Source: Leptospiraceae bacterium
GTDB lineage: Bacteria; Spirochaetota; Leptospiria; Leptospirales; Leptospiraceae
Reading direction: 5' to 3'
Length of the DNA: 64,000 bases
Assembly (NCBI GenBank): GCA_022402465.1
Contig: JAKRSH010000007.1
Coordinates: 186,001-250,000, forward strand
The position numbers were made by a program, and so were the translations under genes. Shown here in pieces: positions 46,756 through 57,050 of the stretch; positions within the stretch are counted from its first letter, which is position 1, and each line of letters opens with the position of its first letter. The notes beneath the pieces are model-generated. The model made no database searches, was not told the DNA's origin, and worked only from the letters and a program-made list of their open reading frames with translations.

Positions 46756-47640
46756 ATGTGGTCGAACCTTTTATTGATTCATACAGACACGGTATTAGAA
46801 AAACCTATAGATCTACCTGATTTCGAAGCTTGGCACACTTGCCAAAGATCTATCTATCTTAGCGATACACGAATCGCATCCTTCTACCAATTTCCAGAAC
46901 TTTCAAAATATGAAATATACACAGGCTATGAGGCTTATCGATTTTTATTAGAAGTTGTAACTGGTGTACACTCTAAAGTATTTGGTGAATCAGAAGTACT
47001 TGCTCAGTTCAAAGAAAAATTTTCATCAGATTACATAGTTCAAGAACCTTTAAAGGATTTCTTCATTAAACTTCGAGATCAAATTTTAGAACATTGTAAA
47101 ATTGTTAGATCCGCATTTTTACATGGTCATGGAAGAATATCTTACGGAGGAATCGCAGACTTACTTCTACCTGCTGAAGAAGATGTAGCCATCTTCGGTA
47201 CGGGAAAATTAGTACAATCCATAATTCCATACATACTTAAGAAAAATAGAAAGATTACTGTTATTGGTCGTAATTCTGAGCGAATGAAAGAACTTGAAAC
47301 TATGTTTCCAATATCTACTTCCTACTATGAGGACTTTGAGGTTGGAATTGAAAATTATGTTTTAGCATCGCCAATTCTACTTGCTTCAATTCTTGAAAAT
47401 AAAAAAGACAAATTTACCTTCCTCGATTTTAGAGGAGAATCTAAAATATCTTCTCCGAAAAGCGAATGGAAGTACTATTCCCTTGATAAGATTATGCAAA
47501 TAATTTCTGAATCAGAAGATCATTTCAATACAATTAAACCTAAAATTATTCAATTTATTTCTGAATTATCTACTGCTAGAGAACAGGAATTGATTCATTT
47601 GCCTCATGGATGGGATGATTTATCTTGCTATCAGAATTAA
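46756..47640 (+). CDS. hemA: Glutamyl-tRNA reductase, short form
   Basis: HemA reduces glutamyl-tRNA to glutamate-1-semialdehyde, the first step of the C5 heme route. The 294-residue protein keeps the catalytic Cys29 (TCQR), GESEVLAQF and the NADPH-binding IFGTGKLVQ near residue 145. It lacks the C-terminal helical dimerisation domain that brings typical enzymes to above 400 residues. An AGGAG lies 13 bases before the ATG, slightly long. It is the first gene of the heme operon and overlaps hemC by 16 bases. Confidence 0.87.
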   Translation: MWSNLLLIHTDTVLEKPIDLPDFEAWHTCQRSIYLSDTRIASFYQFPELSKYEIYTGYEAYRFLLEVVTGVHSKVFGESEVLAQFKEKFSSDYIVQEPLKDFFIKLRDQILEHCKIVRSAFLHGHGRISYGGIADLLLPAEEDVAIFGTGKLVQSIIPYILKKNRKITVIGRNSERMKELETMFPISTSYYEDFEVGIENYVLASPILLASILENKKDKFTFLDFRGESKISSPKSEWKYYSLDKIMQIISESEDHFNTIKPKIIQFISELSTAREQELIHLPHGWDDLSCYQN

Positions 47641-49265
47641 TTATTGGTTCTCGAAAGTCTTCTCTAGCCAAATTCCAATCTTACTTAGTTGCTTATCAAT
47701 TAAAAAATAAATTTCCTGAACTTCAAATCAAATTTAGATTTATAGACTCTCAGGGTGACCGAGATCAGACAACAGCTCTTTGGAAGATGGAAGGAAAATC
47801 TGTTTTTACACAAGATTTACATGCTGATCTAATCGCTGGAAACATTCATTGTATAGTTCATTCATGGAAAGATCTAGATTTAGAGGAAAGATTGGAAACA
47901 GTCGTACAATCTGTCCTAGAAAGAGAAGATTCCAGAGATGTACTGCTATTTAAAAAATCAACAATTGAAAATATAATCAACAATCAATCAAGAAACTTTA
48001 GATTCATAAATATTGCTACTTCTTCTCCGAGAAGAGAAAGAAATTTAGGAATCTTTTTACCTAAATTTTTGCCAAAATCATTACAAAATATTCCCATTCA
48101 ATTCAATCCCATTCGAGGCAATATCCAAACTAGATTTCGTAAGTTCATTGAACAAGACTTTGATGGATACATTGTTGCAAAAGCTGCATTAGATCGAATG
48201 TTAAATCCAGAGATACTTTGGAAGGACCATCCTATCAGAATTGATATTTTTGAAGAAGATAAAAAAGAATTTATTGAAAACAAGATTTTCCTTCAAGAAT
48301 GTATAACGCGATGTGAGTTTATGATTTTGCCGCTTTCGCAAAACCCTAGTGCCCCAGCCCAAGGAGCTCTTTGTGTAGAATATCTTAAATCTGATACAAA
48401 AATGAAAGATTACTTATTTCAATTAGAGAACAAATCGACCAAGCTAACGGTTATTAAAGAAAGAGAATTCTTATCAGAATATGGAGGAGGCTGTCACCAG
48501 AAAATAGGAGTCTCTATTCTTGAAAGAGAATTTGGAGTTATCAAATTCACAAGAGGATTAACAGATAGTGGAATTGATCTTGAAGATAGTACAATTTTGC
48601 CTTTAAATATTCTAAATGAGAAAAATAAATCCACTTCTGGAACAAATTATAAAAAGAAATATAAATCCACCGAAGTTTGGCCTCCAAATAGAAAAATGGC
48701 TGAAAGAACTCGAAATACCATACAAGTTTCTATTCCGAAAGAAAAGGATCTTTTTATTACGAGATCCAATGCTTTACCAGAGAATTTTGTAAATGATTTT
48801 AATTCTAATCCAAATAATTACACTAATCCTTTGAGATGGACTGCTGGATTGAACACTTGGAAAGATCTTGCAGAACGAAATATTTGGGTTCATGGAAGTT
48901 TTGATAGCTTAGGTGAAAATGAAAAAATGAATATCGAGAATTTAGTGAATCGACCTTTAAATTTCATTAAACTTACGCATAACACTGATTACCAAACTGC
49001 CTCTGAATCCAATTTTCCTATAATAGCAACGTATCAAGTCAGTTCACCTATTATTCCAGTTGAATTTGATCCAACAAAAATTAAGGCTGCTTTTTGGAGA
49101 AGTATAACAGAATACGAAGCATTGACATCTCAATTTCCAGAACTAATGAATGTGGATCATTATTCAGGACCTGGTTCCACATATAAAATGTTAAGTAAAA
49201 AACATAAAAATCCTACAGTTTACCTATCATTCAACCAATGGTTAGAGGATGTTATTGAAGCTTAA
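47625..49265 (+). CDS. hemC: Porphobilinogen deaminase with C-terminal uroporphyrinogen-III-synthase-like domain
   Basis: The 546-residue protein has the HemC pattern in residues 1-330: IIGSRKSSLAKFQ, HSWKDLD (catalytic Asp), SSPRRERN, APAQGALCVEY and the dipyrromethane-cofactor Cys290 in GGGCHQKIG. After a linker the last 180 or so residues (from KDLFITRSN) look like a shortened HemD, with AAFWRSITEYEAL and SGPGSTYKML. As I recall, the Leptospira protein has been reported to carry both activities. Translation starts at a TTG that overlaps hemA. Confidence 0.88.
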   Translation: MLSELIIGSRKSSLAKFQSYLVAYQLKNKFPELQIKFRFIDSQGDRDQTTALWKMEGKSVFTQDLHADLIAGNIHCIVHSWKDLDLEERLETVVQSVLEREDSRDVLLFKKSTIENIINNQSRNFRFINIATSSPRRERNLGIFLPKFLPKSLQNIPIQFNPIRGNIQTRFRKFIEQDFDGYIVAKAALDRMLNPEILWKDHPIRIDIFEEDKKEFIENKIFLQECITRCEFMILPLSQNPSAPAQGALCVEYLKSDTKMKDYLFQLENKSTKLTVIKEREFLSEYGGGCHQKIGVSILEREFGVIKFTRGLTDSGIDLEDSTILPLNILNEKNKSTSGTNYKKKYKSTEVWPPNRKMAERTRNTIQVSIPKEKDLFITRSNALPENFVNDFNSNPNNYTNPLRWTAGLNTWKDLAERNIWVHGSFDSLGENEKMNIENLVNRPLNFIKLTHNTDYQTASESNFPIIATYQVSSPIIPVEFDPTKIKAAFWRSITEYEALTSQFPELMNVDHYSGPGSTYKMLSKKHKNPTVYLSFNQWLEDVIEA

Positions 49266-49286
49266 ATCAAAATTAGGAAATTATAA

Positions 49287-50606
49287 ATGACTAATTCTTT
49301 AAATTTATTTGAAAGATCCAAAAAAGTTTCCCCAGGTGGAGTTCATTCTCCCGTTCGTTCTTTTACCTCTGTTGGTGGAACTCCCGTTTTCTTTAAAAAA
49401 GCAGAAGGAACTAAACTTTGGGATGTTGAGAATAACGAATATATAGATTTTTGTTTAAGCTTTGGCCCTTTACTCTATGGACATAGACACCCAGACATTG
49501 CAAAAGTAGTTCGCGAAACAACAGAGCTAGCTTGGACATTTGGTGCAGCTGAACCGTATTCTTTGTACTTAGCAGAGTTTATTACTGAAAATATTCCTTG
49601 GGTAGAGAAGATACGATTTGTCAATTCAGGAACAGAAGCAGTCATGTCAGCTCTACGAGTTGGTCGTGCTGCGACTGGCAGAAATAAAATACTTAAATTC
49701 GATGGTTGTTACCATGGTCACTTAGATTCACTTTTAGTTAAGGCAGGTTCAGGTCTTGCTGGTGAATCCTCATCCGATAGCGCGGGTATAGGTAGCGAAC
49801 AGATTTCAAATACTCTTGTTATACCTTTAGATGATGAAATTGCGCTAGAGGATTTATTCGAAAGAGAAGGAACAAATATTGCTGTTGTTGCAATCGAACC
49901 ATTGCCAGCTAACTATGGTTTATTGATACAAAGAAAAGAATTCATGCAAAAATTAGCAAATCTTTCAAGAAAATTTGGATGCTTACTTTTATTTGACGAA
50001 GTGATTTCTGGATTTAGAGTTAGTTTTAAAGGAATGGCATGGGAATTAGGTATTGAACCTGACTTAGTTTGCTATGGAAAAATTCTAGGAGCTGGATTTC
50101 CAGTAGGTGCATATGCTGGAAAAGCAAAGTATATGGATTTAGTTGCTCCCCAAGGCCCAGTCTACCAAGCAGGAACTTTAAGTGCGAATCCCTTTGGTAT
50201 GAGAGCTGGCTTGGCTATGTTAGAGAAAGCGTTTAAAGAGAATCCCTATCCCATACTTGAAGAAACAACTAACTATTTTACTACGAATATGATCAATCTT
50301 TTAAATAAGTATGCAACCAAAATTCCAGACAAAGAAGGAAAGATCAAATCTGACTTCCAATGGGAAGCTGTTGCTTATGGATCCTTATTTTGGTTTAAAG
50401 AAAAAACTGAACATTCTGTTCGTTCCGTCTCAAATATTCCTCTTGGTCATAAGGAACGTTTTGCGAAGGTATTTCATGCATTGCTTAAACATGGAGTTTA
50501 CCTTGCTCCAAGTGGTTATGAGGTTGGCTTCCTCTCAACAGAACACAATATGCAAATTTTGAATGAAGCATTAAATCGTGCCGAAGAAGGCCTAAGTAAA
50601 TTATGA
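49287..50606 (+). CDS. hemL: Glutamate-1-semialdehyde 2,1-aminomutase
   Basis: The 439-residue class III PLP aminotransferase has [12 protein letters not shown] at the start, [28 protein letters not shown] and the PLP lysine Lys265 in [17 protein letters not shown]. It makes 5-aminolevulinate from the HemA product. It follows hemC by 21 bases and its stop overlaps the hemE start as ATGA. Confidence 0.97.
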   Translation: MTNSLNLFERSKKVSPGGVHSPVRSFTSVGGTPVFFKKAEGTKLWDVENNEYIDFCLSFGPLLYGHRHPDIAKVVRETTELAWTFGAAEPYSLYLAEFITENIPWVEKIRFVNSGTEAVMSALRVGRAATGRNKILKFDGCYHGHLDSLLVKAGSGLAGESSSDSAGIGSEQISNTLVIPLDDEIALEDLFEREGTNIAVVAIEPLPANYGLLIQRKEFMQKLANLSRKFGCLLLFDEVISGFRVSFKGMAWELGIEPDLVCYGKILGAGFPVGAYAGKAKYMDLVAPQGPVYQAGTLSANPFGMRAGLAMLEKAFKENPYPILEETTNYFTTNMINLLNKYATKIPDKEGKIKSDFQWEAVAYGSLFWFKEKTEHSVRSVSNIPLGHKERFAKVFHALLKHGVYLAPSGYEVGFLSTEHNMQILNEALNRAEEGLSKL

Positions 50607-51652
50607 AAACAAATTTTAAAAATACAATCATTAACGAAAGATTTTCCAATGCGATTCACCGCATTCCACAAAATACTCCACCTATTTGGTTTATGCGACA
50701 AGCAGGTAGATATCATTCTCACTACCGAAAACTACGAGAAAAATATTCCTTCATTGATTTATGCAAAATTCCAGAATTAGCATCTGAAGTAGCCTTAGGT
50801 CCAGTATTAGAATTCGACTATGATGTATCCATTTTGTTCTCAGATCTTTTATTTCCATTAGAAGCAATGGGTATGGGATTAAAATATGAACCAGGTCCTA
50901 TCTTATCCAATAGAATAGAATCTTTGGATGATGTGGACAAATTGTATTCTGTTGAACAATCTTTGGAAGGAATTTTATTTCAAAAGAAAGCTCTTGAATT
51001 CACTAGAGCTGCACTTCCTAGTCAAGTATCCCTGATTGGATTTGTAGGAGGACCATGGACGCTTTTTACTTATGCTAATTCTGGTAAGCATGATGGGAAC
51101 TTAAGTAAACCTAAATCAAATATTCAGCTGATTCAAGCATTCTATAATAAATTACTACCTCTTTTAAGAGAAAACATAAAACTTCAATTAGCTTCAGGAG
51201 CTGAAATAGTAATGATTTTTGATACTGCAGCAGGTGACCTAGCACCGTTGCAATTCAATGATTATGTTACTAAAGTTTTAGAACCAATCATAAGTGAATT
51301 TCCCTATCAAATAGGTTATTATGCCAAGGCAGGAACTAGAGACCAAATTCATTCAATAAATAATATACAAAATCTCGCTGGCTTTGGGATAGACCACCGA
51401 TTCAGAATGGAATCAATTCTACAGGAAGGTTTTGCAAGAGGATTTGTCCAAGGTAACTTTGATCAGTCTTTATTCTTTCTACCCACAGAAGATTTTAAGA
51501 AGGCACTTAAAAACTATCTCGCTCCAATCAAAGAACTTTCAAATCAACAAAGAGCAGGATGGGTTTCTGCATTAGGACATGGTGTCTTACCACTAACACC
51601 AGAAAATCACATAAAGTATATGGTTGAATTTATCAGAGAAACATTTCAGTAA
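50603..51652 (+). CDS. hemE: Uroporphyrinogen decarboxylase
   Basis: The 349-residue protein opens its fold with [17 protein letters not shown], the substrate-binding signature with its conserved Arg residues, and has the internal [14 protein letters not shown] segment with the catalytic Asp. It removes four carboxyl groups from uroporphyrinogen III to give coproporphyrinogen III. ATGA overlap with hemL. Confidence 0.97.
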   Translation: MKTNFKNTIINERFSNAIHRIPQNTPPIWFMRQAGRYHSHYRKLREKYSFIDLCKIPELASEVALGPVLEFDYDVSILFSDLLFPLEAMGMGLKYEPGPILSNRIESLDDVDKLYSVEQSLEGILFQKKALEFTRAALPSQVSLIGFVGGPWTLFTYANSGKHDGNLSKPKSNIQLIQAFYNKLLPLLRENIKLQLASGAEIVMIFDTAAGDLAPLQFNDYVTKVLEPIISEFPYQIGYYAKAGTRDQIHSINNIQNLAGFGIDHRFRMESILQEGFARGFVQGNFDQSLFFLPTEDFKKALKNYLAPIKELSNQQRAGWVSALGHGVLPLTPENHIKYMVEFIRETFQ

Positions 51653-51670
51653 AAGCTTGATGAATTTAAT

Positions 51671-53038
51671 ATGAATAAGGAACAAAAATTGAATACATCA
51701 AATCTACTTATTAAATACGATATACCAGCTCCGCGTTATACAAGTTATCCTACTGTTCCCTATTGGACTGATAACCCTAGTACGGAAGAATGGATAAATT
51801 CATTAAACAATACTTTAGATGTTTCAAATAAAAGTCTTTCTTCTTATTTTCATATTCCATTTTGTGAAACACTTTGCACTTTTTGTGGATGCAATACTTC
51901 CATAACGAAAAATCATTCACTCGTTGAAACTCCTTATTTAGATGCTTTAGAAGCAGAAATAAAGTATTACTTAGCTTCAGTTCCCAAACTTAGTTCTAGT
52001 CCATTCAAAGAAGTTCATTTAGGCGGTGGAACACCTACATATTTTTCTGATGAAAATATGGAAAGATTGCTTTCTATGATTCATCGACATCTTCCATTAA
52101 GCAATGATGCGGATCTTTCAATTGAAGTAGATCCACGTCGCACTCGAGTATCCCAACTTGAAATTCTCTATAAATATGGATTTAAAAGAATCAGTTTAGG
52201 TGTTCAAGATTTTGACAAAGAAGTTCAAAGACTTGTAAATAGAATTCAGCCTTTCGAAATTACTAAAAAAATTACAGAATGTTCTAGAGAAATCGGTTTT
52301 GAATCAGTAAATTTTGATTTAATATATGGGCTTCCTCGCCAAAATCTTGAATCTATGAAAAAATCTATTGAGTTAACTATTTCACTTCGACCAGATAGAA
52401 TTGCATTTTATTCCTATGCTCATGTTCCTTGGATAAAATCATCACAAAGATTATTTACAGAAGATGATTTACCTCAGGCAAGAGAAAAGAGAGAACTTTA
52501 TGAACAAGGCAGACACTTACTTGAAGCGAATGGCTATAAAGAAATTGGTATGGATCATTTTGCTTTGGAGACTGATGGACTTTGGAAGGCATTAGAAAAT
52601 GGAACCTTACATCGAAATTTCATGGGATATACAGAAAAATATTCTGATATTCTACTGGGCTTCGGAACTTCTGCAATTTCTGAAAGTCCTAATTGCTTTC
52701 ACCAAAATGAGAAATTAGAAATAAAATATAGGAAATTAATTTCTGAAGGCTCTATACCTACCTTACGTGGACATAAGTTAAATGAAGAGGATATTATAAG
52801 AAAAAAATTAATACTCGAATTCATGACCACTTGGAAAGTATTGATTCCTCTTGAATTATTTGAAGATGCCAAAGAATATCTTTCTGATATGGAAATGGAT
52901 AGACTGATAAAATGGGAACAAAATCTACTTCGCATAACAGAAATAGGTAAACCTTTTCTCAGAATAGTATGTACTGTTTTTGATGAAAAATATAGAGCAA
53001 ATAAACCAGCTAAGAATCTTTTTTCTAAAACGTTATAA
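51671..53038 (+). CDS. hemN: Oxygen-independent coproporphyrinogen III oxidase
   Basis: The 455-residue radical SAM enzyme binds its cluster with Cys65, Cys69, Cys72 and Cys74 (FCETLCTFCGCNT) and has the EVHLGGGTPTYF and SIEVDPRR segments of true HemN, not of the HemW-like proteins. It works without oxygen. The hemF alternative is not in this window. Confidence 0.95.
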   Translation: MNKEQKLNTSNLLIKYDIPAPRYTSYPTVPYWTDNPSTEEWINSLNNTLDVSNKSLSSYFHIPFCETLCTFCGCNTSITKNHSLVETPYLDALEAEIKYYLASVPKLSSSPFKEVHLGGGTPTYFSDENMERLLSMIHRHLPLSNDADLSIEVDPRRTRVSQLEILYKYGFKRISLGVQDFDKEVQRLVNRIQPFEITKKITECSREIGFESVNFDLIYGLPRQNLESMKKSIELTISLRPDRIAFYSYAHVPWIKSSQRLFTEDDLPQAREKRELYEQGRHLLEANGYKEIGMDHFALETDGLWKALENGTLHRNFMGYTEKYSDILLGFGTSAISESPNCFHQNEKLEIKYRKLISEGSIPTLRGHKLNEEDIIRKKLILEFMTTWKVLIPLELFEDAKEYLSDMEMDRLIKWEQNLLRITEIGKPFLRIVCTVFDEKYRANKPAKNLFSKTL

Positions 53039-53043
53039 ATAGT

Positions 53044-54354
53044 TTGACAACTAAAAATACTATCATTATTGGAGGTGGGGTTTCTGGTTTAGTAAGTGCC
53101 TACTCAGCCATTCAATCGGGTTCAAGTGTAACTCTTTATGAAAAGTCGAATCAATTGGGTGGATTAATAGGAACCAAATATTCTGAAAATGGACTAGTTG
53201 AACAAGCCGCTAATGGTTTCTTAAATTCATCCTTCATTGAAAAGCTCACAAATGATTTAAATTTAAAACTTCTCAAGCCAGAATCTTCCTCCAAAAAAAG
53301 AAGATTCTTACGAAATAATAAGCTTCATAGCTTGCCTATTTCTATCTTTGCTTTACTACGTGGATTTTTCGGTTTTTGTTTCATTAACTCAGAACCTAGA
53401 TCCAAAGAAAATATGCAAGAATGGAGCCAAAGAATTTTTGGTAAAGATCTTACTGAATTTATCATAGAACCAGCTATAGGTGGAATTTATTCAACAGAAT
53501 TAAAGCAAATGTATGTTCCATTTGTTTTCTCCAAATTTAAATTCTACAGTGGAAAATCTCTTTTAATCAATTTACTATTCCATTTCAAAAATAAAAAGAA
53601 AGAAATCAAACCCAATCTAAGAGGACTTGTTTCTTTTCAGAATGGAATGCAAGAATTAATCAAGGCATTGCATACATATATTTTAAAAAATTCAGAATCA
53701 AAAATTCTACTCAATTCAAAAATTTGCAATTTTAAAGCCTTCCTTGAATCCAATAAGGAGACTGAAATTCGAGTATGCACCTCACTTTTAGAAACTATAG
53801 AATTGATTAAAGAATGGGATTTAGCTAAAGAAATATTTTCTAAATATGACATTCGTTCTTTTTCTTATCAATCCATCTGTACAATAACCCAGTTTGCTAT
53901 GAATACGATTTTTCCTTATAAAGCATTTGGAATTTTATTTCCGCGTAACCAAGGTTTATTGGTAAAAGGAGTTTTGGCTAACCATGCCATTTTTAAAGGG
54001 AGAGTAGAAAATTTACCATACTCTGAAACATGGATCTATTCGGGAGATTGGCTCAATGATGTGACTGAAACAAGCGCAAAAGAAATTTTTGTAAAGGAAA
54101 GAATTCTGCTTTTGTCTAAACTAAATAAATACAGTAACAATGATTCGAATCGTAAAATGATTTTACCTGATATTCATGTAAAAATTTGGAAAAATGCATT
54201 TCCAATTTATAACAAAAATTTATATGACTTTAATCTATGCCTTAATGAGATTGAAACTATCAGTAAACAAAGTGGTAATCCTATTCGATTCTATGGCAAT
54301 TACCGCAAAGGTATAGGTCTTAGATCTTTAATAGAAAATGCCATGATACGTTGA
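53044..54354 (+). CDS. hemG: Protoporphyrinogen/coproporphyrinogen oxidase (HemG/HemY type)
   Basis: The 436-residue flavoprotein opens with the FAD-binding IIIGGGVSGLVSAYSAIQSG and LYEKSNQLGGLIGT, and has the C-terminal GIGLRSLIENA segment. This is the HemY-type oxidase, named hemG in earlier Leptospira literature. Translation starts at a TTG 5 bases after hemN with no clear ribosome-binding site, so it probably depends on coupling. It is last in the operon and convergent with hemH, 3 bases apart. Confidence 0.87.
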   Translation: MTTKNTIIIGGGVSGLVSAYSAIQSGSSVTLYEKSNQLGGLIGTKYSENGLVEQAANGFLNSSFIEKLTNDLNLKLLKPESSSKKRRFLRNNKLHSLPISIFALLRGFFGFCFINSEPRSKENMQEWSQRIFGKDLTEFIIEPAIGGIYSTELKQMYVPFVFSKFKFYSGKSLLINLLFHFKNKKKEIKPNLRGLVSFQNGMQELIKALHTYILKNSESKILLNSKICNFKAFLESNKETEIRVCTSLLETIELIKEWDLAKEIFSKYDIRSFSYQSICTITQFAMNTIFPYKAFGILFPRNQGLLVKGVLANHAIFKGRVENLPYSETWIYSGDWLNDVTETSAKEIFVKERILLLSKLNKYSNNDSNRKMILPDIHVKIWKNAFPIYNKNLYDFNLCLNEIETISKQSGNPIRFYGNYRKGIGLRSLIENAMIR

Positions 54355-54357
54355 TGA

Positions 54358-55449
54358 TCATAAAAATTTTTGGCAACTTCTTCCTGGAATTTCTCCACCT
54401 AACTTAAAACATAGACATTCAGTTTTAGTTTTATTCATAGATTCAAGAACTAGATCTTTTAAGTAATTTATAAATGGTGGATAAACACCAAAAGCAGGAA
54501 TTCTTTGGTATGATAGAGCCCCATGATTTAAAGCTAAATCTTTCAATTCAACACCGATTTCTTCTAGCGTTTCTAAATGATCGCTAATAAAACTAATCGG
54601 ATAAACAGCTATTTTACGTTTTCCTTTTCCCAATTTTTCTAAAGTAGTTTTAGTATTGGGTTCTGTCCATTTACCTGGACCTACTCTACTTTGGTAAGAA
54701 AGGTGAATTTTTCCTTTAAATCCTTTTATGCGAAGTTCCTTTTCAATTTGATGAATACATTCTTCCATTTGAGAAACATAATTGTCACCCTTATGAATCA
54801 ATCTCATTGGAATACCATGAGCTGAAAAAACTAAATCCAATTCTTGCCAATCTATAGTGCGCCCATAATTCTCAAGGTGTATGTAATTTTTATGTTCAAG
54901 ATTTCCTTCAAAGAAATCAAAAATAAAGTTAGCTGTTAGCTGATTAAATCTTCTGTCAGGTGCAAATGAATCAACCCAACCTTCGCAACCTAATGGGCAA
55001 GTACCGAATTTGGATTCGAAAATTTTACCTATGGAAAGTACAGTCGATCTAGAAAACTGAGGAAAAAGTGGAACCCAAACATTGTTCTTCGAAGGTAAAT
55101 CATCTTGAGACTTTAAGGCATCTCTTAAATTAGGATAACCGCAAGCCATTGCAATATTTCCATCCCAATTGTCTCCAGTTGCTTCGCTTAATAAATTTGC
55201 TAGAGCTTCTGCTTGTTTCATTGTTTCATCAACTAGCGGTGAACCTCCGCCATATTGCATAGATGCATAGGTAGTAGCAACTTTAGGTGCACGCTTAGAG
55301 GCTATAAATTTTGCAAGAATTCTACGCAGTGGCTCCCAAAGTGGAAGATCAAAAACATATGGATCCAAAAATAGATCTTTTAAGAAAACTTCAATTTCAT
55401 TCGCATTCCTCGGCCCACCAAGGTTGATCAAAGTTACTTTATGGTTCAT
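54358..55449 (-). CDS. hemH: Ferrochelatase
   Basis: The 363-residue protein has VTLINLGGPRNANEIE at the start, the conserved DLVFSAHGIPMRLIHKGD with the catalytic His, YQSRVGPGKWTEP and VYPISFISDHLETLEEI with the conserved Glu. It inserts iron into protoporphyrin IX. Transcribed from its own promoter on the opposite strand to the other heme genes. Confidence 0.97.
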   Translation of the reverse strand: MNHKVTLINLGGPRNANEIEVFLKDLFLDPYVFDLPLWEPLRRILAKFIASKRAPKVATTYASMQYGGGSPLVDETMKQAEALANLLSEATGDNWDGNIAMACGYPNLRDALKSQDDLPSKNNVWVPLFPQFSRSTVLSIGKIFESKFGTCPLGCEGWVDSFAPDRRFNQLTANFIFDFFEGNLEHKNYIHLENYGRTIDWQELDLVFSAHGIPMRLIHKGDNYVSQMEECIHQIEKELRIKGFKGKIHLSYQSRVGPGKWTEPNTKTTLEKLGKGKRKIAVYPISFISDHLETLEEIGVELKDLALNHGALSYQRIPAFGVYPPFINYLKDLVLESMNKTKTECLCFKLGGEIPGRSCQKFL

Positions 55450-55578
55450 ATCATCATACTTCTTTGCGTGAACTAAGAGTAAAATCTATTTTATTTTTTG
55501 ATTCTGACAATTTACTAGTTGTAGGTTTTTCAATTCGATTTAAGTATTAAACTTACTATCAGAATTTTAGGAGACAAA

Positions 55579-55980
55579 ATGCTTTTAACGCCACTTTTTA
55601 TATATTTAGGAATTACACTTAGTTTACTCTTTGCTTTGTTAGGATTTAGATCTTTTAAAGTTTTGATTGGGGAGAAGAAATCGAATGAATTTCCTTCTTG
55701 GGAGAAACACGAAACTGGTTTCTATTGGAGATTGAATAGAGCACAAATAAATTGTTTAGATAATTTACCAATCTATGCTTCATTGCTCATTTCGGGATTT
55801 TTACTCAATATCCAAAATTCTAATTTTATAAACTTTGCTTGGCTGGTAATTATTGGAAGATCACTTCAAATTATTAGCCATTTATTAGGAGAAACCGTTT
55901 GGCATGTGAATGTTCGGTTTACGGGATATGTTATCCAAGTCATTTCTTTTGTTGGTATGCTTTATTTTTTAATTGCATAA
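55579..55980 (+). CDS. MAPEG family membrane protein
   Basis: The 133-residue protein has four membrane helices and the RAQINCLDNLPIYASLL motif of the MAPEG family (membrane-associated eicosanoid and glutathione metabolism proteins). Its substrate in bacteria is unknown. A GGAG site precedes the ATG. It is convergent with fliG. Confidence 0.83.
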   Translation: MLLTPLFIYLGITLSLLFALLGFRSFKVLIGEKKSNEFPSWEKHETGFYWRLNRAQINCLDNLPIYASLLISGFLLNIQNSNFINFAWLVIIGRSLQIISHLLGETVWHVNVRFTGYVIQVISFVGMLYFLIA

Positions 55981-56002
55981 TATAAGTTGATCCGCATAAT
56001 CT

Positions 56003-56028
56003 AAGAATTGGTTAAACCACCAATTCTT
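56003..56028. terminator. Hairpin at the fliG / MAPEG junction
   Basis: A perfect 10-bp stem, AAGAATTGGT with ACCAATTCTT around 6 bases, spans the fliG stop codon between two convergent genes. The T-rich bases after it on the plus strand (CTTCTCC) make a poor tract, so terminator function is only likely. Confidence 0.45.
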
Positions 56029-57025
56029 CTTCTCCGGCACGAGCCACGACAATCTCACCCTGGTCTTCAAGCTTACGTATAATGTTTACAATTTTTTGTT
56101 GAGAGTCTTCCACGTCTTTCAATCGAATTGGACCCATAAAGTCCATATCTTCTCTTAATAGGTTAGCTGCTCTCTTAGACATGTTCTTGAAAATTTTATC
56201 CTGAACTTCGGTATCAACTGATTTTAATGCTTTCGCCAAATCTTGGTTATCTACTTCTCGAAGAACTTTTTGAATCGCTCTATCATCTAACAAGACTATG
56301 TCTTCAAATACGAACATTCTTTTCTTGATCTCTTCAGCAAGTTCTGGATCTTCTTCTTCCAAGGCTTCAATGATAGTCTTTTCTGTTCCTCTGTCTACTA
56401 AGTTGAGAATTTCTACAACTGAATCAATACCACCTGCGGAAGTATAATCTTCCGATGCTAGAGTTGAAAGCTTTCTTTCAAGTACTCGTTCAACTTCGCG
56501 AAGTACATCAGGAGAAACCCTATCCATGGTTGCAATACGTTTTGCAACATCCGCCTGTATTGTATGAGGAAGGTTGGACAAAATGTTCGATGCCTTCTGA
56601 GGATCTAGATATGATAAAATAAGGGCAATAGTCTGGGGGTGTTCGTTCTGTATAAAGTTTAATAAATGTTGCGGGTCGGTTCTTCGAATAAAGTCAAAAG
56701 GTCGAACTTGTAGAGAGGAAGTTAGTCGATTGATGATATCAATCGCCTTTTGATTTCCTAGAGCTTTTTCTAATAACCCTCTTGCAAAATCAATCCCTCC
56801 GTTCGTTATGAACTCTTGAGCCATCATGAGCTCGTTGAATTCTACGAGTACTTTTTCTTTGTCTTCAGGAGTGATTTTATCTAGACGAGCAATTTCAAAG
56901 GTAATTTGCTCAATTTCATCTTCTCTAAGGTGCTTAAATATTTCTGCAGCTACCTCATTACCTACGGCAACAAGAAAAATAGCGGCCTTTTGCCTTCCAG
57001 TTAATGCAGCTTTTTTATTTAGCAA
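56012..57025 (-). CDS. fliG: Flagellar motor switch protein FliG
   Basis: The 337-residue protein has the FliG N-terminal (GRQKAAIFLVAVG), middle (NEHPQTIALILSYL) and C-terminal (VFEDIVLLDDRAIQKVLREV) domains; the last carries the charged residues that meet the motor stator. Length is normal. It lies in the periplasmic flagellar motor of the spirochaete. No other flagellar gene is adjacent; the upstream membrane protein gene is on the same strand. Confidence 0.97.
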   Translation of the reverse strand: MLNKKAALTGRQKAAIFLVAVGNEVAAEIFKHLREDEIEQITFEIARLDKITPEDKEKVLVEFNELMMAQEFITNGGIDFARGLLEKALGNQKAIDIINRLTSSLQVRPFDFIRRTDPQHLLNFIQNEHPQTIALILSYLDPQKASNILSNLPHTIQADVAKRIATMDRVSPDVLREVERVLERKLSTLASEDYTSAGGIDSVVEILNLVDRGTEKTIIEALEEEDPELAEEIKKRMFVFEDIVLLDDRAIQKVLREVDNQDLAKALKSVDTEVQDKIFKNMSKRAANLLREDMDFMGPIRLKDVEDSQQKIVNIIRKLEDQGEIVVARAGEEELVV

Positions 57026-57050
57026 TTAGGGAACCTTTACTCTAATTAGA

